Assembly (NCBI RefSeq): GCF_019649055.1
Contig: NW_026570227.1
Span: 1,054,001 to 1,118,000, forward strand
Length of the DNA: 64,000 nt
Source of the DNA: Paramacrobiotus metropolitanus
Lineage: Eukaryota; Tardigrada; Eutardigrada; Parachela; Macrobiotidae
Direction: 5' to 3'
Below are positions 20,724 through 32,001 of this stretch, piece by piece. Made by a program: the position numbers and the translations under genes. Under the pieces are notes generated by a model. That model had not been told where the DNA came from and did no database searches. It saw nothing but the letters and a program-made list of their open reading frames with translations. Every line of letters starts with the position of its first letter. Position 1 is the first letter of the stretch.

Positions 20724-22060
20724 ATGATACAGCTTAACGCAGACAATTTTACCTTACTAGGAGCTCCAATGACGTCGTCAGCATATGCGGGATTTTTGAC
20801 TAGTAAAACCGAGCAACTCAAAAAATTCGTACATCGCTTGGAGAAATTGCCTGCTCATTACAGCCTTTTTCTCCTCAAGAACTGCCTTAGCGTCCCGAAA
20901 GTGCTATATGGTTTGCGCACTTCCCGTTGTCATGAACATCCTCAGTTGCTTAGAGAATATGACGATATGCTACGGTTGGGGGTGGAGCGGTTGGTTAATG
21001 TGAAGATATCTGAAGTACAGTGGACTCAGATGTCTCTTCCAGTACGGCGGGGAGGTTGGGGACGCGCCGCACAGAGACACTAGCTGTTTGTGCCTATTTG
21101 GCATCGGTGTACTCTGTGCAGCCTATCGTCTCTGAATTCTACCAGCCGACTGAAGAGTGTCTAACGGAAGCAGCTTTAGAGTCGTGGTTACAACAGACGC
21201 AGTGCGAAACCCCAGCAGATCTTATTCGGAAGTTTCAATACGCGTGGGATACGCCAATGATTGAGCGGGACATTTCCATGTTGATGTCGAGTACAGAAGG
21301 AAACGAACGTAACAGGGCTGTCTTGCTGGCTGCACTAAACAAAGACTCTGGAGCCTGGTTGAATGCGTTGCCCGCTCCATGTCTGGGAACATTCCTTAGA
21401 GACGACGATGTCCGAATCGGTGTCGCATTGCGGTTTGGATTGCCAGTGGTAGTGGCGCACAACTGTATTGCATGCGGTAAGCAAGTGGAAACTAACGGAC
21501 ACCACGGGTTATCCTGCAATAAGTCAACCAAAGGACGATGGGCGCGGCACCAGGAAATGAACAGTATTGCTAAGAATTGTTGTGAAAGTGCCGGTTTTCC
21601 CTGTCAACTGGAACCGACCGGCTTATCGAGTAAGGACGGAAAAAGGCCCGACGGGATTACGCTGATTCCAGTCCGCCAAGGGAAAAAACTGGTGTGGGAC
21701 GTAACCAGTTGGTGCACGGTCGCAGACTCTCATGTCACCGGCAGCTCGAAGAAAACTGGATACGTGGCTCAGCTCGCAGAAAATGCCAAGCGCCGGACAT
21801 ATTCGTTTGTGAAAAATGGAAACTTTTTTTATCCTTTAGTGATTGAGACGTTGGGAGTATTTGGCCCCGCTTTCAGTGAACTGTTGCATTTCATGGGCCG
21901 TAAAATTCGAGACTTAACTGGAGAAGCGCGTTCTACTGCTTTCATTAAGCAGCGCTTTAGTCTCGCCGTTGTAAAAGGAAATGCTACGGCTGTTTTGAGC
22001 ACGTTACCTTTTAACCCAAGAGAAGATAGAGATTTTGGTTGTTTTTTTAATGTTTAAATT
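20724..22060 (+). mobile_element. LINE-type retrotransposon 3' part with nuclease-like C-terminus
   Basis: Two frames joined by a single frameshift near 21060 encode the C-terminal part of a reverse-transcriptase polyprotein. First comes a thumb-like region (FTLLGAPMTSSAY, LRLGVERLVNV, QMSLPVRRGGWG), then a long tail. The tail has a zinc-finger-like CIACGKQVETNGHHGLSC and a restriction-type nuclease-like KRPDGITLIP..KLVWDVT. It ends with QRFSLAVVKGNATAVLSTLP. This tail is familiar from retrotransposon proteins in cnidarian, echinoderm and other invertebrate genomes. The catalytic RT palm (YXDD) is missing, so the copy is 5'-truncated, as is usual for LINEs. Shorter 3' relics of the same family occur at least five more times in this window. 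Confidence 0.7.
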
Positions 22061-22194
22061 TTAACTATGAAGTAGTGTACCGGCGCTTGCAGTCATTGTT
22101 ATGCAAAAACTAAAATTACTGCACTGCAATTACCGAGAATTTAAAAGGTCATCTCCATGCTCCTAAAGCAATTTAGGCGCCTAAATGATATGCT

Positions 22195-22380
22195 ATGCGC
22201 CACAAAATTTCCGGTTTAAGTAAACAAAATACTGAAAATAGCTTTGCGCGCTCAGGAGAGTTTTTACGCCAAAGAACTGGTATTGAGATTCAGCGAGGAA
22301 ATGCAGTTCTCGGTGCATTCAGCGACACGGTAGAGAAGGAAGATGTGTACTTTGCCTTTCATTCAGCGGAACGGAAATGA
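22195..22380 (+). mobile_element. LINE 3'-end scrap
   Basis: The frame contains FLRQRTGIEIQRGNAVLGAF, which corresponds to the very end of the LINE protein (IKQRFSLAVVKGNATAVLST). It lies directly downstream of the longer copy. Confidence 0.45.
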
Positions 22381-23146
22381 TGTTATGGTTTTTGTTAACT
22401 GATATTCTTGTATTACACTGTCCAATACGAACCTCAACAAAAATCAGAGTAAGGAATTTATTGCATGTTTTTACGCAAAGTGCAACTTGTCGACCGTGCC
22501 TGTACATAACCACATGCTACATTTCAGGCTAATAAAAGGCCGGGGCGGCAGTTGGCCATGCTGAAGCGGAAAAAATGAAGAAGTACAGCTTCCTGACAGG
22601 ACGATATGAGTTTTGGTAGTTTTGGTACATCGGCTAAAAAGCTGCTCAAAAAAGTCGAGGAAAGAGGATCGAGTTACAAACCGGCGAGATAAGAAGCCAT
22701 GAGTTTTTAAGGTAGAATATTTCATTAGCAATTCAAAGAGGTAATGCCGCTTCTGTTACTGGTACGGTTTAAAATGTTGATTTCTTCAACCGGAACTGAT
22801 TCCTGATATTGTTAGCACGTTTTTGGAAAAAAAGATTAACACGAAAAAAATACATTTCAGTGACGATGGTTCTCCCGCTCCGCATCACCCATGTGAATTA
22901 AATTTGGTTTATTCCAATGAGCAAACAAACCCTCGAGACACTCATAAGTCTGAACGTCAGAAATGATAACTCAAGACATGAACATAAAAAAGCAAAAAAT
23001 TTTAGCAGTGCAAAACAGTGAGGAATATTACGAAATACTTTCGGCTGTAAAGAGGAGAATCCTCTGTACACACAACAGCCGCCCATCTGCCGCCTACCTG
23101 GTTGGTTCAAGCTCAAGCACAAATATCTTGATCTTCGCCAACAGCG

Positions 23147-23214
23147 GCGATGGCACAGTGGCTGTGCTACGTGGATCACACTCGGTAGCCAGCGGTTCGA
23201 TTCCGCTCAATCGC
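23147..23214 (+). pseudogene. tRNA-like sequence
   Basis: An A-box-like TGGCACAGTGG and a perfect B-box (GGTTCGATTCC) are present. The T-arm AGCGG/CCGCT pairs perfectly and the ends (GCGATGG with CAATCGC) pair at six of seven positions. The D and anticodon arms are three or more bases short and do not give a clear anticodon, so a tRNA-derived SINE or decayed tRNA is more likely than a working tRNA. Confidence 0.4.
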
Positions 23215-23351
23215 ACATTTTTCGGAATTTCCTCAACAGACAGGACTTCATCTGACCGCCCTCCCTCGCTGAGATCACCACGGACAGCCGACTTATGGCT
23301 GCCTCTGTGATACGGCTCCAAGTAAAGGCAAACAAAAACACGTTTTTCCCA

Positions 23352-26300
23352 TTACTGATCGCGACCCCCAGCAGAAGCGACCAGTGTGCAAGAGGGGACG
23401 CCTGGGTCACCCTGCATCATTCTCCATGCAACCAACTGCGCGAAGCCACACAGCTCTCGCAGCGATTCATCGCGGCGCACATCGTGATAAACGTCATCTT
23501 CATGTGGCCAGACGCGTTGGGCAAACGCCTCTCCCTCCTGCCATCCGACACCGCAGTGCACCCCGTGAAAACACAGCCAGAACATGCGCTCGGGAAAACA
23601 GGCCACTCCGTCTTTGCGCATGCGCTTGGACATATCCCACACGTTCAACTCTTCGTGGCGCTCATCAATCCTCTCCATTCCCGGCCACAGGCCCAAGCAC
23701 CCCCTGACGATCAGCACCACTTTGGGATCGTAACCCGTCGTCACGACGGCCCCGTAAAACACCTCGATGTCGAAAAATTCACCTATTCCGTCCACCACGT
23801 CGTAGCCGGCCCACTCCGGGAACAGAATGCTCAGCACCTTCAGGTATTCCACCAACCAGCTGTAGTACCACATCGGCGGATGCACAGCGTAATGGTCCAT
23901 GATCGCGTTCGCGCGCGCCTTCTTCAGCAGTGACGCCACGTCTATGGCCTCCAAGTACTCCCGGTGTCTACGAAACCTTTATTAACCTTACTTCGGTATT
24001 TTTCACATAACTCGGTCCCTTTAAGTATGCTTTTTCGTATTCTGGTCACCCGGTACAAATTCTGGCAAATAAAGATACCAGAAATGAACAGTTTTCTTAG
24101 TAAAACTTCGCTCATTCATGAACGCATAAATCTGAAAAAATTTCCATGAAAAAAACCAAAAGAACAGGAACTTGACCGGGTGCAATGCAAAAGAAACGGT
24201 TTTCTACGTTTATAAATTTCAGAAATTTTATACTCCAACATTTTCCTATTGCTTTGATGACTACAGACCATGACAAACAAATCAAAATGACATTTGTGCG
24301 ATCAACAGTTATTCATGCATGTAGCGCGCCGCATGCGTAATGGTGTAAGACGTAAGTAACCGGCGAACAAAATATGAAACTGTACACTTAAGCCTTAGCG
24401 TGACCGAAATATGAGAAAACTCGAAGTATAACATACACTATTTCAACGAGGATCTTTTTTAAGAAATCACCATAGGAGCCGCATCTCGCACCCCATGCTT
24501 TACTCGAATATTTCCTGAAATATATTTATTACACTCAACTTCTCCCTTTCAGATTAACTGTGAACTGCGAATGCACTGTGACGCTCTAAGTCTTACAAAA
24601 TTAAGGTCGCGTATGAAAGGATCGCATTAGTACTGAAAAAACTTTCGCTTAGTGAAATTCAACTCGTAAATTATGCAAATGAACTTAAATTGTCTTGCGA
24701 AGAACTATCACTATCATGTCATCTAATCTACTACTTGAAACTGCCAATAAAATAACTAAACCGAAGGGAATCGACGAAGTGGAAAGTGGGAACTTATTCA
24801 ACTTACTTTTCGTGCATCGTCTCGTTGTTAATGCCTTCCAGCATCCGGTGTGTAGCAACCTGCAGAAAGGGTATCATCAGACGATGCGGCACAGTTCAGA
24901 ATTTCAGATCACAGGGACATATTTAAAAGAACCTCGGTGTCTGATGTATTAAGGGAAAAAAACAGTATAACGGCAGCCTATAAGGATGTGATCTGGCTCG
25001 ATCATTTGTAAATAGAAGTACAGATAAAATGAACTAACTGCTATCCCGTGCCGCCCAAGTGAGTGCTATCATTTGAAATTATCAAAAGTACCGTAGCGAA
25101 ATCAGGAAAAATTAGATTAAAAAATCAGACTAAACAAGCCATTTCGGTTTTTGTCGAATAAAAACATGAATGCTTACTAATGTAGGACGAATTGGTCTCA
25201 TAACCCCATACCCAGCATTCTGTACGCATGCGGTGCAGTGCACTTGTACTGTGACGACATCGTCACTAGCTAGTCGCACAGCACCGCCATTAGTCACCGG
25301 AAGGCGCGTGCAGGTATGCCGTGTACATTCCTGCGCGGTCATATCATTATTTTACAAGAGGTGTGATCGGATACACGCGCTTTATCCGTCCGCTTATCTG
25401 TACGATCAAACACTGCTCATTATTAATTTATTATTATTATTGTCCCACCAAACTATTCGAAAATTAGTTTTGGGTAATTTAGAAACTTATAATTTCAGTA
25501 ATATTTATTCTTTCAGGGGCGAATTTAAAGAGGGGGCACGGGGGCACGTGCCCCCTCCGGAATTTTCGGAAAAGTGGGTAATTCAAAAAAGTAAAGGGGG
25601 GAGTACTGCACTGAAAGAATTTACCGGCTTTTAAAAAAACTGCATAAACTGCTATTTTTTATTGAATTTCTAGCGATTTTTTCAGTCAAACCGTTTGTTA
25701 GCTTCGCGCTCCGCGCGAAAGTGCCTGAACAGTTCACGGTTTTCCACGAAGCGCACATGAGCAGGGCATACATCTTATTCTTTTATTAATAAACCATGTT
25801 TCTAAAGGAGTTTTATCAGAAACTCGTAATATTTCACTATTTTTATCGAATTTCTAGCGCTCCCAGGTATAAAACCATGCATTGGCTTCGCGCTCCGCGC
25901 GAAAATTTACGGTTTTTCACAACTCTGTACCGTACAGCATACTGCATTGTTGTTGTGCCGTTTAATATCCCCTGCATGCAGAAGAATTTCAATAACGTCT
26001 GTATTTAATTTTAATTAGTTTTACCTAATTTTTATATAATTTCTTGCAATTTCCGCGATGAAATCGTGTGCCGGCTTCGCGTTTCGCGCGAAAATTCACT
26101 GGTTTTCTGAACTCTGTACATAAAATATCGCAATGCTTTTTGCCTTTTGACTTCCGCGAAAAAAATCTCAAATTATTTCTGCTTTTTTTATTGAATTTCT
26201 AGTAATTTCTGCAGTGAAAATGTTCGTCGGCTTCGCGCTTCGCGCCAAAATGTCCATTTATAATGCAATGCTTTACTTGATATCTTGCTGTACCAACAAT

Positions 26301-28439
26301 TTTAATTCAATTCGTACTTTATATAAAGGTTTTTATAAGTTTTGCAGTAAGTTATCTTGCTTTCTTTGGGGTTCTTGGGTTCTCAGTGCCCCTCCCGCCC
26401 AAGCGAGTTAAATTCGCCTATGTTTTCTTTTATCAATAATTTATACTTTCATCGCAAAAAACTCAAACCAAAAAGGTAAAAATTACTTAAAATATAACAT
26501 ATATTATATGTTATATTATATTATTACATAATTATGTAGACTTTAATCTCTCAATATGTATACAGCGAGCTTCGCTCAAGTCGCTTATTGATCGCTGCTA
26601 TTTTGTCCCGTTTGCATGCGAGACTTTTGGCACTTGGTGCGAGGCCGGCATTGTTTCGTTAAAGGAGATTGGGAAAAAATTGTTCATGAGGACGGGCGAG
26701 AGTCGCTCCACTTGTTTTTTGTTTCAGCGTTTAAGCTTAGAGATTATGCGTGGTAATGCTATGAGTGTGTTGTGCACAGTCCCTTCTCATGTAAACTGGG
26801 ACAAATTCTTCATTTGATTGGTATCATTGAGCGAAGCTCGCTGTATACATAATTATGTTAATATTATACAATTATTGTTATATTACTAGATAATACAGTG
26901 TAATAATTATTATTATACAACATATATAATATAATATACTATAATAGTTTTTAATAATTTTTACTTTTTTTGTCTGATTTTATGAGATGAAAATTGAAAA
27001 TGATCGAACTCAGGGGCAGATCACATTAAAGTGATTTTAAAGCCAGATCACATTAAAAATGATCTTTGGCACAACTGCTATGGTTCAATCGCATCATGTA
27101 GCACGGCGAATATACACAAAACAGAGGCTGACTGCGCTGCGCCCACTTATCGGCCAAGATTAAATCAGAAAATAAACGGTCTACACCAACAAAAATCTGG
27201 AAAAAATCGGGGTTTACCACGGACAAATCCAGACCGTGGAATGCCGGAGTAAACAGTGGTGCTGCGTCGCGCATCGCAGCCGTTGTCCACAAATCCGCTA
27301 AATCGGGCAGAAGTTTCTTGCCGAGCAAAAAGGCAAAGATGTCCGCGCGGTACACCTCACACATCTCCAGCAGCTGCTTCCCGTTCGGCAGACGCTGCAC
27401 ATGCTGCAGCATGTGTTGGTTGGCATTCAGGAAGGCCGCCACGAGATCCGCGGCCACACTGCCAGCCTGCCAACAACATTACTGAAATATTATTAAAATA
27501 TTTATTAAAATATTTTACAGTTTAATCTGTTATACAACTTTATATAAACGTATTTATTAGAACAAATTTCCATTTTTTAATTAAATCACTGTAATTAATC
27601 TTACTTACGGCTATTAAAAGATTTTTTAGCACCGGAAAATCGATGCTACAATACTGTAGTTAAATCATTTATTGAAATAAATTCAAAGAACAATATTCTA
27701 ATGGTAATAATAATTACGAGCTCACAAGTGTTCCTTCTCGTCATAATGGAGCGGGATTTTTAAACATTTTAATTTTCCGTAGGCTACTAAGCGAAGCCAT
27801 TGGCAATTATGAAAATTTCTAGCAAAACGGTCAATTTACTCGTATAATTTTGAAATTACCTATACTGTTGTTAGTGTAGTACTACTAATTATACTGCAGT
27901 ACGGAAGATATAGAATTGTAAAATATTTATAAAATAAATAGAATAAATTGCAACTTTGTTTTATTTTCAACTTGTACAAGCAGATACCTTTTGATACTTA
28001 AATTTTAAACTAATTAATTAAATATTAAATAAACCGATAATAGTTACTCTGTAAATGATCGATTCTTCTAGAATAAATAAACCTGCTCTGTAAACGCGGT
28101 TTTAAAATTAAAAAATTTTTTATACGCCAAAGCAACGCAACCAGAATTTAAATCGAACAATTTATTTTTGTAATTTATTGCACAATCAGTCAATAATTAT
28201 TATACATTACTGGATCCCACATACAGCAGCAGAATTAACAATAAAAATTGTCGTGACAATCCGAAATTAGTTTCCATACGGCCATGAAACGGTATCGATC
28301 ATGCAGTCAGTGTCCTATAACGTTGCAATACCTGCAGAACGGCGATTCCACCCGAGAAGCTTCGAGCCACAGCGTTCTCCTCCCAATTCCCAAACTGTGT
28401 CTCACTCAACTCCTGGCTGGGTCTCCGCACGAGCGACAT
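23352..28439 (-). CDS. Unknown four-exon family, copy B
   Basis: The exons, in transcript order, are 28439-28332, 27466-27218, 24859-24807 and 23967-23352. Junctions have GT..AG and the family phases (0, 0, 2). Exon 1 is short (36 codons), keeping MSLVRRPSQELSETQFG and the conserved end FSGGIAVLQ but lacking about 24-27 middle codons. Exon 2 carries AADLVAAFLNANQHMLQHVQ. Exon 3 is the B/D type (HRMLEGINNETMHEK). Exon 4 is the GEFFD subtype and keeps ACFPERMFWLCFHGVHCGVG, but has EVFYGAV where most copies have a DYGAV Asp. Intron 2 has been filled with a hAT-like MITE (25514-26422) and a LINE scrap. No domain is known. It is transcribed divergently from copy C, the two start codons being about 500 bp apart. 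Confidence 0.6.
25514..26422. mobile_element. hAT-like non-autonomous element
   Basis: The left end reads CAGGGGCGAATTTAAAG followed by a GGGGGCACGGGGGCACGTG block, and the right end mirrors it (TTAAATTCGCCTATG). This is the familiar terminus style of hAT elements. The flanking octamers TATTCTTT (25506-25513) and TTTTCTTT (26423-26430) match at 7 of 8 bases, as expected for an 8-bp hAT target duplication. No transposase is inside; the interior is a tandem repeat. It sits in intron 2 of family copy B. Confidence 0.6.
25620..26300 (+). repeat. About 185-bp tandem repeat, four units
   Basis: The core GCTTCGCGCTCCGCGCGAAA (with variants) starts at 25701, 25885, 26074 and 26230, giving spacings of 184, 189 and 156. 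Each core is preceded by an ATTGAATTTCTAG-like stretch. The array fills the inside of the hAT-like element. Confidence 0.75.
26556..26850 (+). mobile_element. LINE 3'-end scrap enclosed by 24-bp perfect inverted repeats
   Basis: Between the repeats a frame reads FVPFACETFGTWCEAG, FMRTGESRSTC and QRLSLEIMRGNAMSVLCTVP. It matches the end of the LINE protein at 20724-22060. The sequences 26556-26579 and 26827-26850 are exact reverse complements, and AT-rich self-complementary runs (TACATAATTATG) continue outside them. Confidence 0.6.
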
Positions 28440-28943
28440 GGCGCTGTTCACTGCAACACACGCATCAAGAATTCAGCGTGGATAATTCCGTCAACATTAA
28501 CTTCCAATAGCGCTTATCCACACAATTCTCACTTACAGAATTAATCTAACTATTCAAAATGGTGCGTTTTCCCTTGACGAGAGACGCAGCACACATAAAC
28601 AGAATTTTCTGCAAGTCAGGAAGCCACAACACGCAGAACTGCAAAAGTGGAAAACAGAAAACTCAAAACTTCAAAAGTGACAAAATACATACAAGTTACA
28701 ACGGTTGACCGTTGACGGATGAGTTCGCGTTCGAAATGGCCCCGCAGTGCGGTTGGCCGGTTGCGCTGCTGCTGGCTGTATTCGGTTATGCGTTGTGCTA
28801 ATCGTATCGTTGTACTAATCGTATTTGAAGCTACACTTAATTTCTAATTGTCTATTGTTCAGTTCACTATCCTGAAAAGGGAACGACAGACAGTGCGAGA
28901 CTCGTTGCCCAAACTGTCTTTGTGTTTGCAGAAAAGCAACAGA
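28440..28943. promoter_or_regulatory. Divergent promoter region between copies B and C
   Basis: The two start codons face away from each other. A block around 28697-28760 (CAACGGTTGAC, then TGGCCCCGCAGTGCGGTTG) recurs in the D/E gap (34744-34808) and the F/G gap (43438-43502). A second block, near the minus-strand gene (CCCTTGACGAGAGACG at about 28572), also recurs in all three. The leader of copy C has a CAG acceptor-like site just before its ATG, so a 5' UTR intron is possible. Confidence 0.5.
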
Positions 28944-31030
28944 ATGTCGATCGCACGGAGTCCCAGCCAGCACTTGAACGAGAAACAGAGTGAAAAACTG
29001 TCGTTCTCCGACACGAACCCGCCTTCTCATCGAACGAATGATGGCCGTGTTTCTCTGGGACACAAGTCCTCCGTGGAGGATAACGCTCTTGCTGGACGTT
29101 TTTCAGGTGGATACGCGGCTCTACAGGTATTTTCCAATGATGGCTGGTTCATCCCGGTTGATTTTACTAAACCGACTTATTGATTTCCTATATAATTTGT
29201 TTATGGGGCTACGCTCAGCTGACGATTTATTACAAAATCAGTTAGGGCACTACTTTTACTCACTTCACACTTGTATCATGCTTCGTCATACGAGTATTGT
29301 GAACTGCATTGGGGTTGTTGGGGGGATTGGGGATTCATGTTTCAAAAACATGAATGGGGATTCATGTTTTTGATTTCAGCAGATTTTCTGTTGCTGATTT
29401 CAGCAAGCAGTTATGGCATATTACGTTATTCGCATAATCTTCCTGTTATTATTATTGCAAGAACGATTTCATCAGACTTTAAATATATAGAGAAGCATTT
29501 TTGAACACAGATCACACTAGAAATATGGAGTTTCTGTTACCCACACAGTTCGGGTGTTGCGGCACTGTTGCTCGCTCCTTGTAAGCAGAACTCAGAAATG
29601 GTCTCCCAGTGAGTTCGCTGTAGCCTGTACCTTTATAAAGTTACTCGAGGACTTAGGCGTATCATTCGTAAAATTCTAATAGCTTACAGTTACCTGTTAC
29701 AGGTTGGCAGTATAGCAGAGGATTTAGTGAAGGCCTTTCTTGATGCCAACAGACGCGTACTGCTGAAGCCGAATGGGAAGCAGCTGCTGGATAAGTGTGA
29801 GGGATACCGCGTGGACGTCTTCGCCTTGCTCGGCAACAGACTCCCCTATTTAGCGGCTTTGTGGGCAGCCGCTTCGATGCGGGAAGCAGAGACATTGCTC
29901 GCTCATATATGTGCAGGTTTTCAGCTTCCTTTGGTAAGCTTTTGTAGCTTGTATCGGTGTGAGGGCGCTTTCTTCTCAAAATTTGTAATTAAGCGTACGC
30001 GCTACATCGGGCAGTTACCGGCTTGAACGGCTCCGTCCAAAAAATTCTAGCATAATCCTTGTTTGAGCGGAACTTGGCATCTTGCAACAAATTTGTAAAG
30101 AATTCGTGCCACACTCGATAACTCTACTTTTGTAGGTTACCATGCACCGGAAGTTGGGAAGCGCCAAAAACATGACGCGCGAACAGTATGTTTTTCGTTT
30201 TTCTTTCGTTTTGTGATCAGCTGTTCGTGTTTCTCTTATCTGACTGCCCATATCACTGTAACACGCTACGATTCTCGTTTTTCGAACGTACCCCATTCTC
30301 CTTCGTCAAGGCCCCTTTACGCTGATTTATTGTAATCATGTTTGTTCATTTTTTCGTTAATAAGATTAACCATACTCTTACTGATTAGTTCCCGTTTCGT
30401 AGTCACCGGGCATACTTGGAGACCTTAAACGTGGAGTCACTGCTGCAGAACACGCGCGCTACCATGAACTGGTACGCTGCAAAAAGCCCGGTTTTCAGCT
30501 ACCACTGGTTGGTGGAATGGTTGAAAGTGCTGCGCATTTTGTTCCCGAGCAATGCCGGGTACGTCGTAATTAGCGGACGCACTGAATTCGAACCGAGAAT
30601 CCAGCTGGATTACGGCGCCGTGCTGACAGCGGATCCCCATCCCAAAGTGGTGCTGATCGTCAAAGGATCCTTGTGCGGTTGGCCTGGCTACCTGAGGACG
30701 GGTGAGCACCAGCAGGAGTGGGACCTGTTTATTCTGTCCAAGAAAATGCGCGACCAGGGAGTGGCGTGTTTCCCTGAACGCATGTTTTGGCTGTGCTTTC
30801 GTGGGGTGCACGGTGGTGTTGGATGGCAGGAGGGAGAGGCGTTTCCCCAGCGCCTCTGGCCTGGTCACTATGACCTTTACCACGATGTGCGCAGGGTGGA
30901 TTCGGTTAGAGTGCTGTGTAGCTTTGTCCAGCTGATTGTGGATAGAATGATGCAGTTAGACGAGCGCGTATTGCGTAGTTTACCCTGTATTGTACGGTCT
31001 AAGCCAAGCTCTTCGGTTCTTTCGATGTAG
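28944..31030 (+). CDS. Unknown four-exon family, copy C (intact)
   Basis: Exons 28944-29126, 29703-29933, 30136-30185 and 30403-31030 join in phases 0, 0 and 2 to a predicted 363-residue protein without signal peptide or membrane segment, so probably intracellular. Exon 1 is polar and serine-rich, ending in GRFSGGYAALQ. Exon 2 is helical (AEDLVKAFLDANRRVLLKPN) and has the four-codon-shorter KPNG form. Exon 3 is VTMHRKLGSAKNMTRE. Exon 4 is the GRTEFE subtype with IQLDYGAVLTADPHPKVVLI, then the most conserved part ACFPERMFWLCFRGVH and WQEGEAFPQRLWPGHYD. The start ATG is shared in position with copy E. I do not recognise the family. It is paired head to head with copy B. Confidence 0.7.
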
Positions 31031-32001
31031 ACTTCATGTTTAGAATTTTTGGAGGTTGTATTCTTAATACCCGTTTTGTATTCTTAGTAACCAGTTTGCT
31101 TATTTATTTTTGATACAAGTACTGCTTTGTGAAACTCACAAATAAGAAGGAAAAGATGCCATTTGACGAGAGGTGGAGTACAAGTACTTTTTGCATTTTG
31201 GCAGCTCCGTGTTCAAGAATCCAATGACACGGCAAGAGTATATTTTATCTTGCATTGTTTATTCAGCCTTTTGAGGAGCAAACCTCTCTGTAGGTCCGAA
31301 GATAAAAAAGTGGTTGAAAGAACTACCGGTAGATATTTACGAGCCCCGGTCAGAACTCAGGAAGTGTTGCTATGCGAAATAACGCCGAAATTATGCCTGA
31401 TATACTAGTACTAACAACACATTTGTTGTTTCGAGACAACTAGCCGAATAAAGTAATCGTATTTGTGGCAACGTATAAGTGTGGAAATTCAGCGCGGAAA
31501 CGCGGCTTCTGTCCTGGGGACGGTCGGGTGTTCCCGAGAGTTAGAAGAGTTATTTTTCTTGTTCTGATTATTGGGTATTTAAAGTTTGAACGTAAATGGC
31601 AACTGGCTTGTACAAGTTGATAATAAAGTTTTATACTTTTAAAAGTAATCGCAAAGTACGGCTGTGTTGTTTTATACTACGCCATCAGTCGCCATGCACT
31701 CTCGCAAGGAGCAACTTACCTACCGTGCCTGCAGTCTTGTACGCACTACACACTATGTCGGTACCGGTTGTATCATGCAAGTGAAGAAGGTGGGGTTTAC
31801 TCATTGACTAATGAGCAGGCAAACTCTTTGGAGGCACTAGCACAAGTCTAATCGTTATATAAAAGCACTGACAACAAAAAGCAGCAACTTTTAGGAGCAC
31901 TAACTGCAAAATATAATTAATAGCGAAGAACGATTACAAAAGACTTTCGGCTCGATATAGAGGCAACAAAAAAAACACCACAGCCGAAACCATTCTCCCC
32001 C
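31031..32001. other. Gap between convergent copies C and D
   Basis: No gene is supported. At 31466-31570 there is another LINE end (VEIQRGNAASVLGTV). The remainder is AT-rich sequence in which I see only the likely 3' ends of the two flanking genes. Confidence 0.5.
31466..31570 (+). mobile_element. LINE 3'-end scrap
   Basis: The frame reads ISVEIQRGNAASVLGTVG, corresponding to the C-terminal LAVVKGNATAVLSTLP of the longer LINE copy. Only about 30 codons are left. Confidence 0.4.

Noticed and set aside
23295-23933. 212-codon plus-strand frame, with similar ones at 32026-32577, 40070-40501 and antisense to copies C, E and G
   Set aside because: These are antisense shadows of exon 4 of the unknown family and recur only because the exon is conserved.
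25701-26250. Regularly spaced repeats considered as a CRISPR-like array
   Set aside because: Units of about 185 bp with diverged spacers inside a hAT-type element in a eukaryotic intron are not a CRISPR array.
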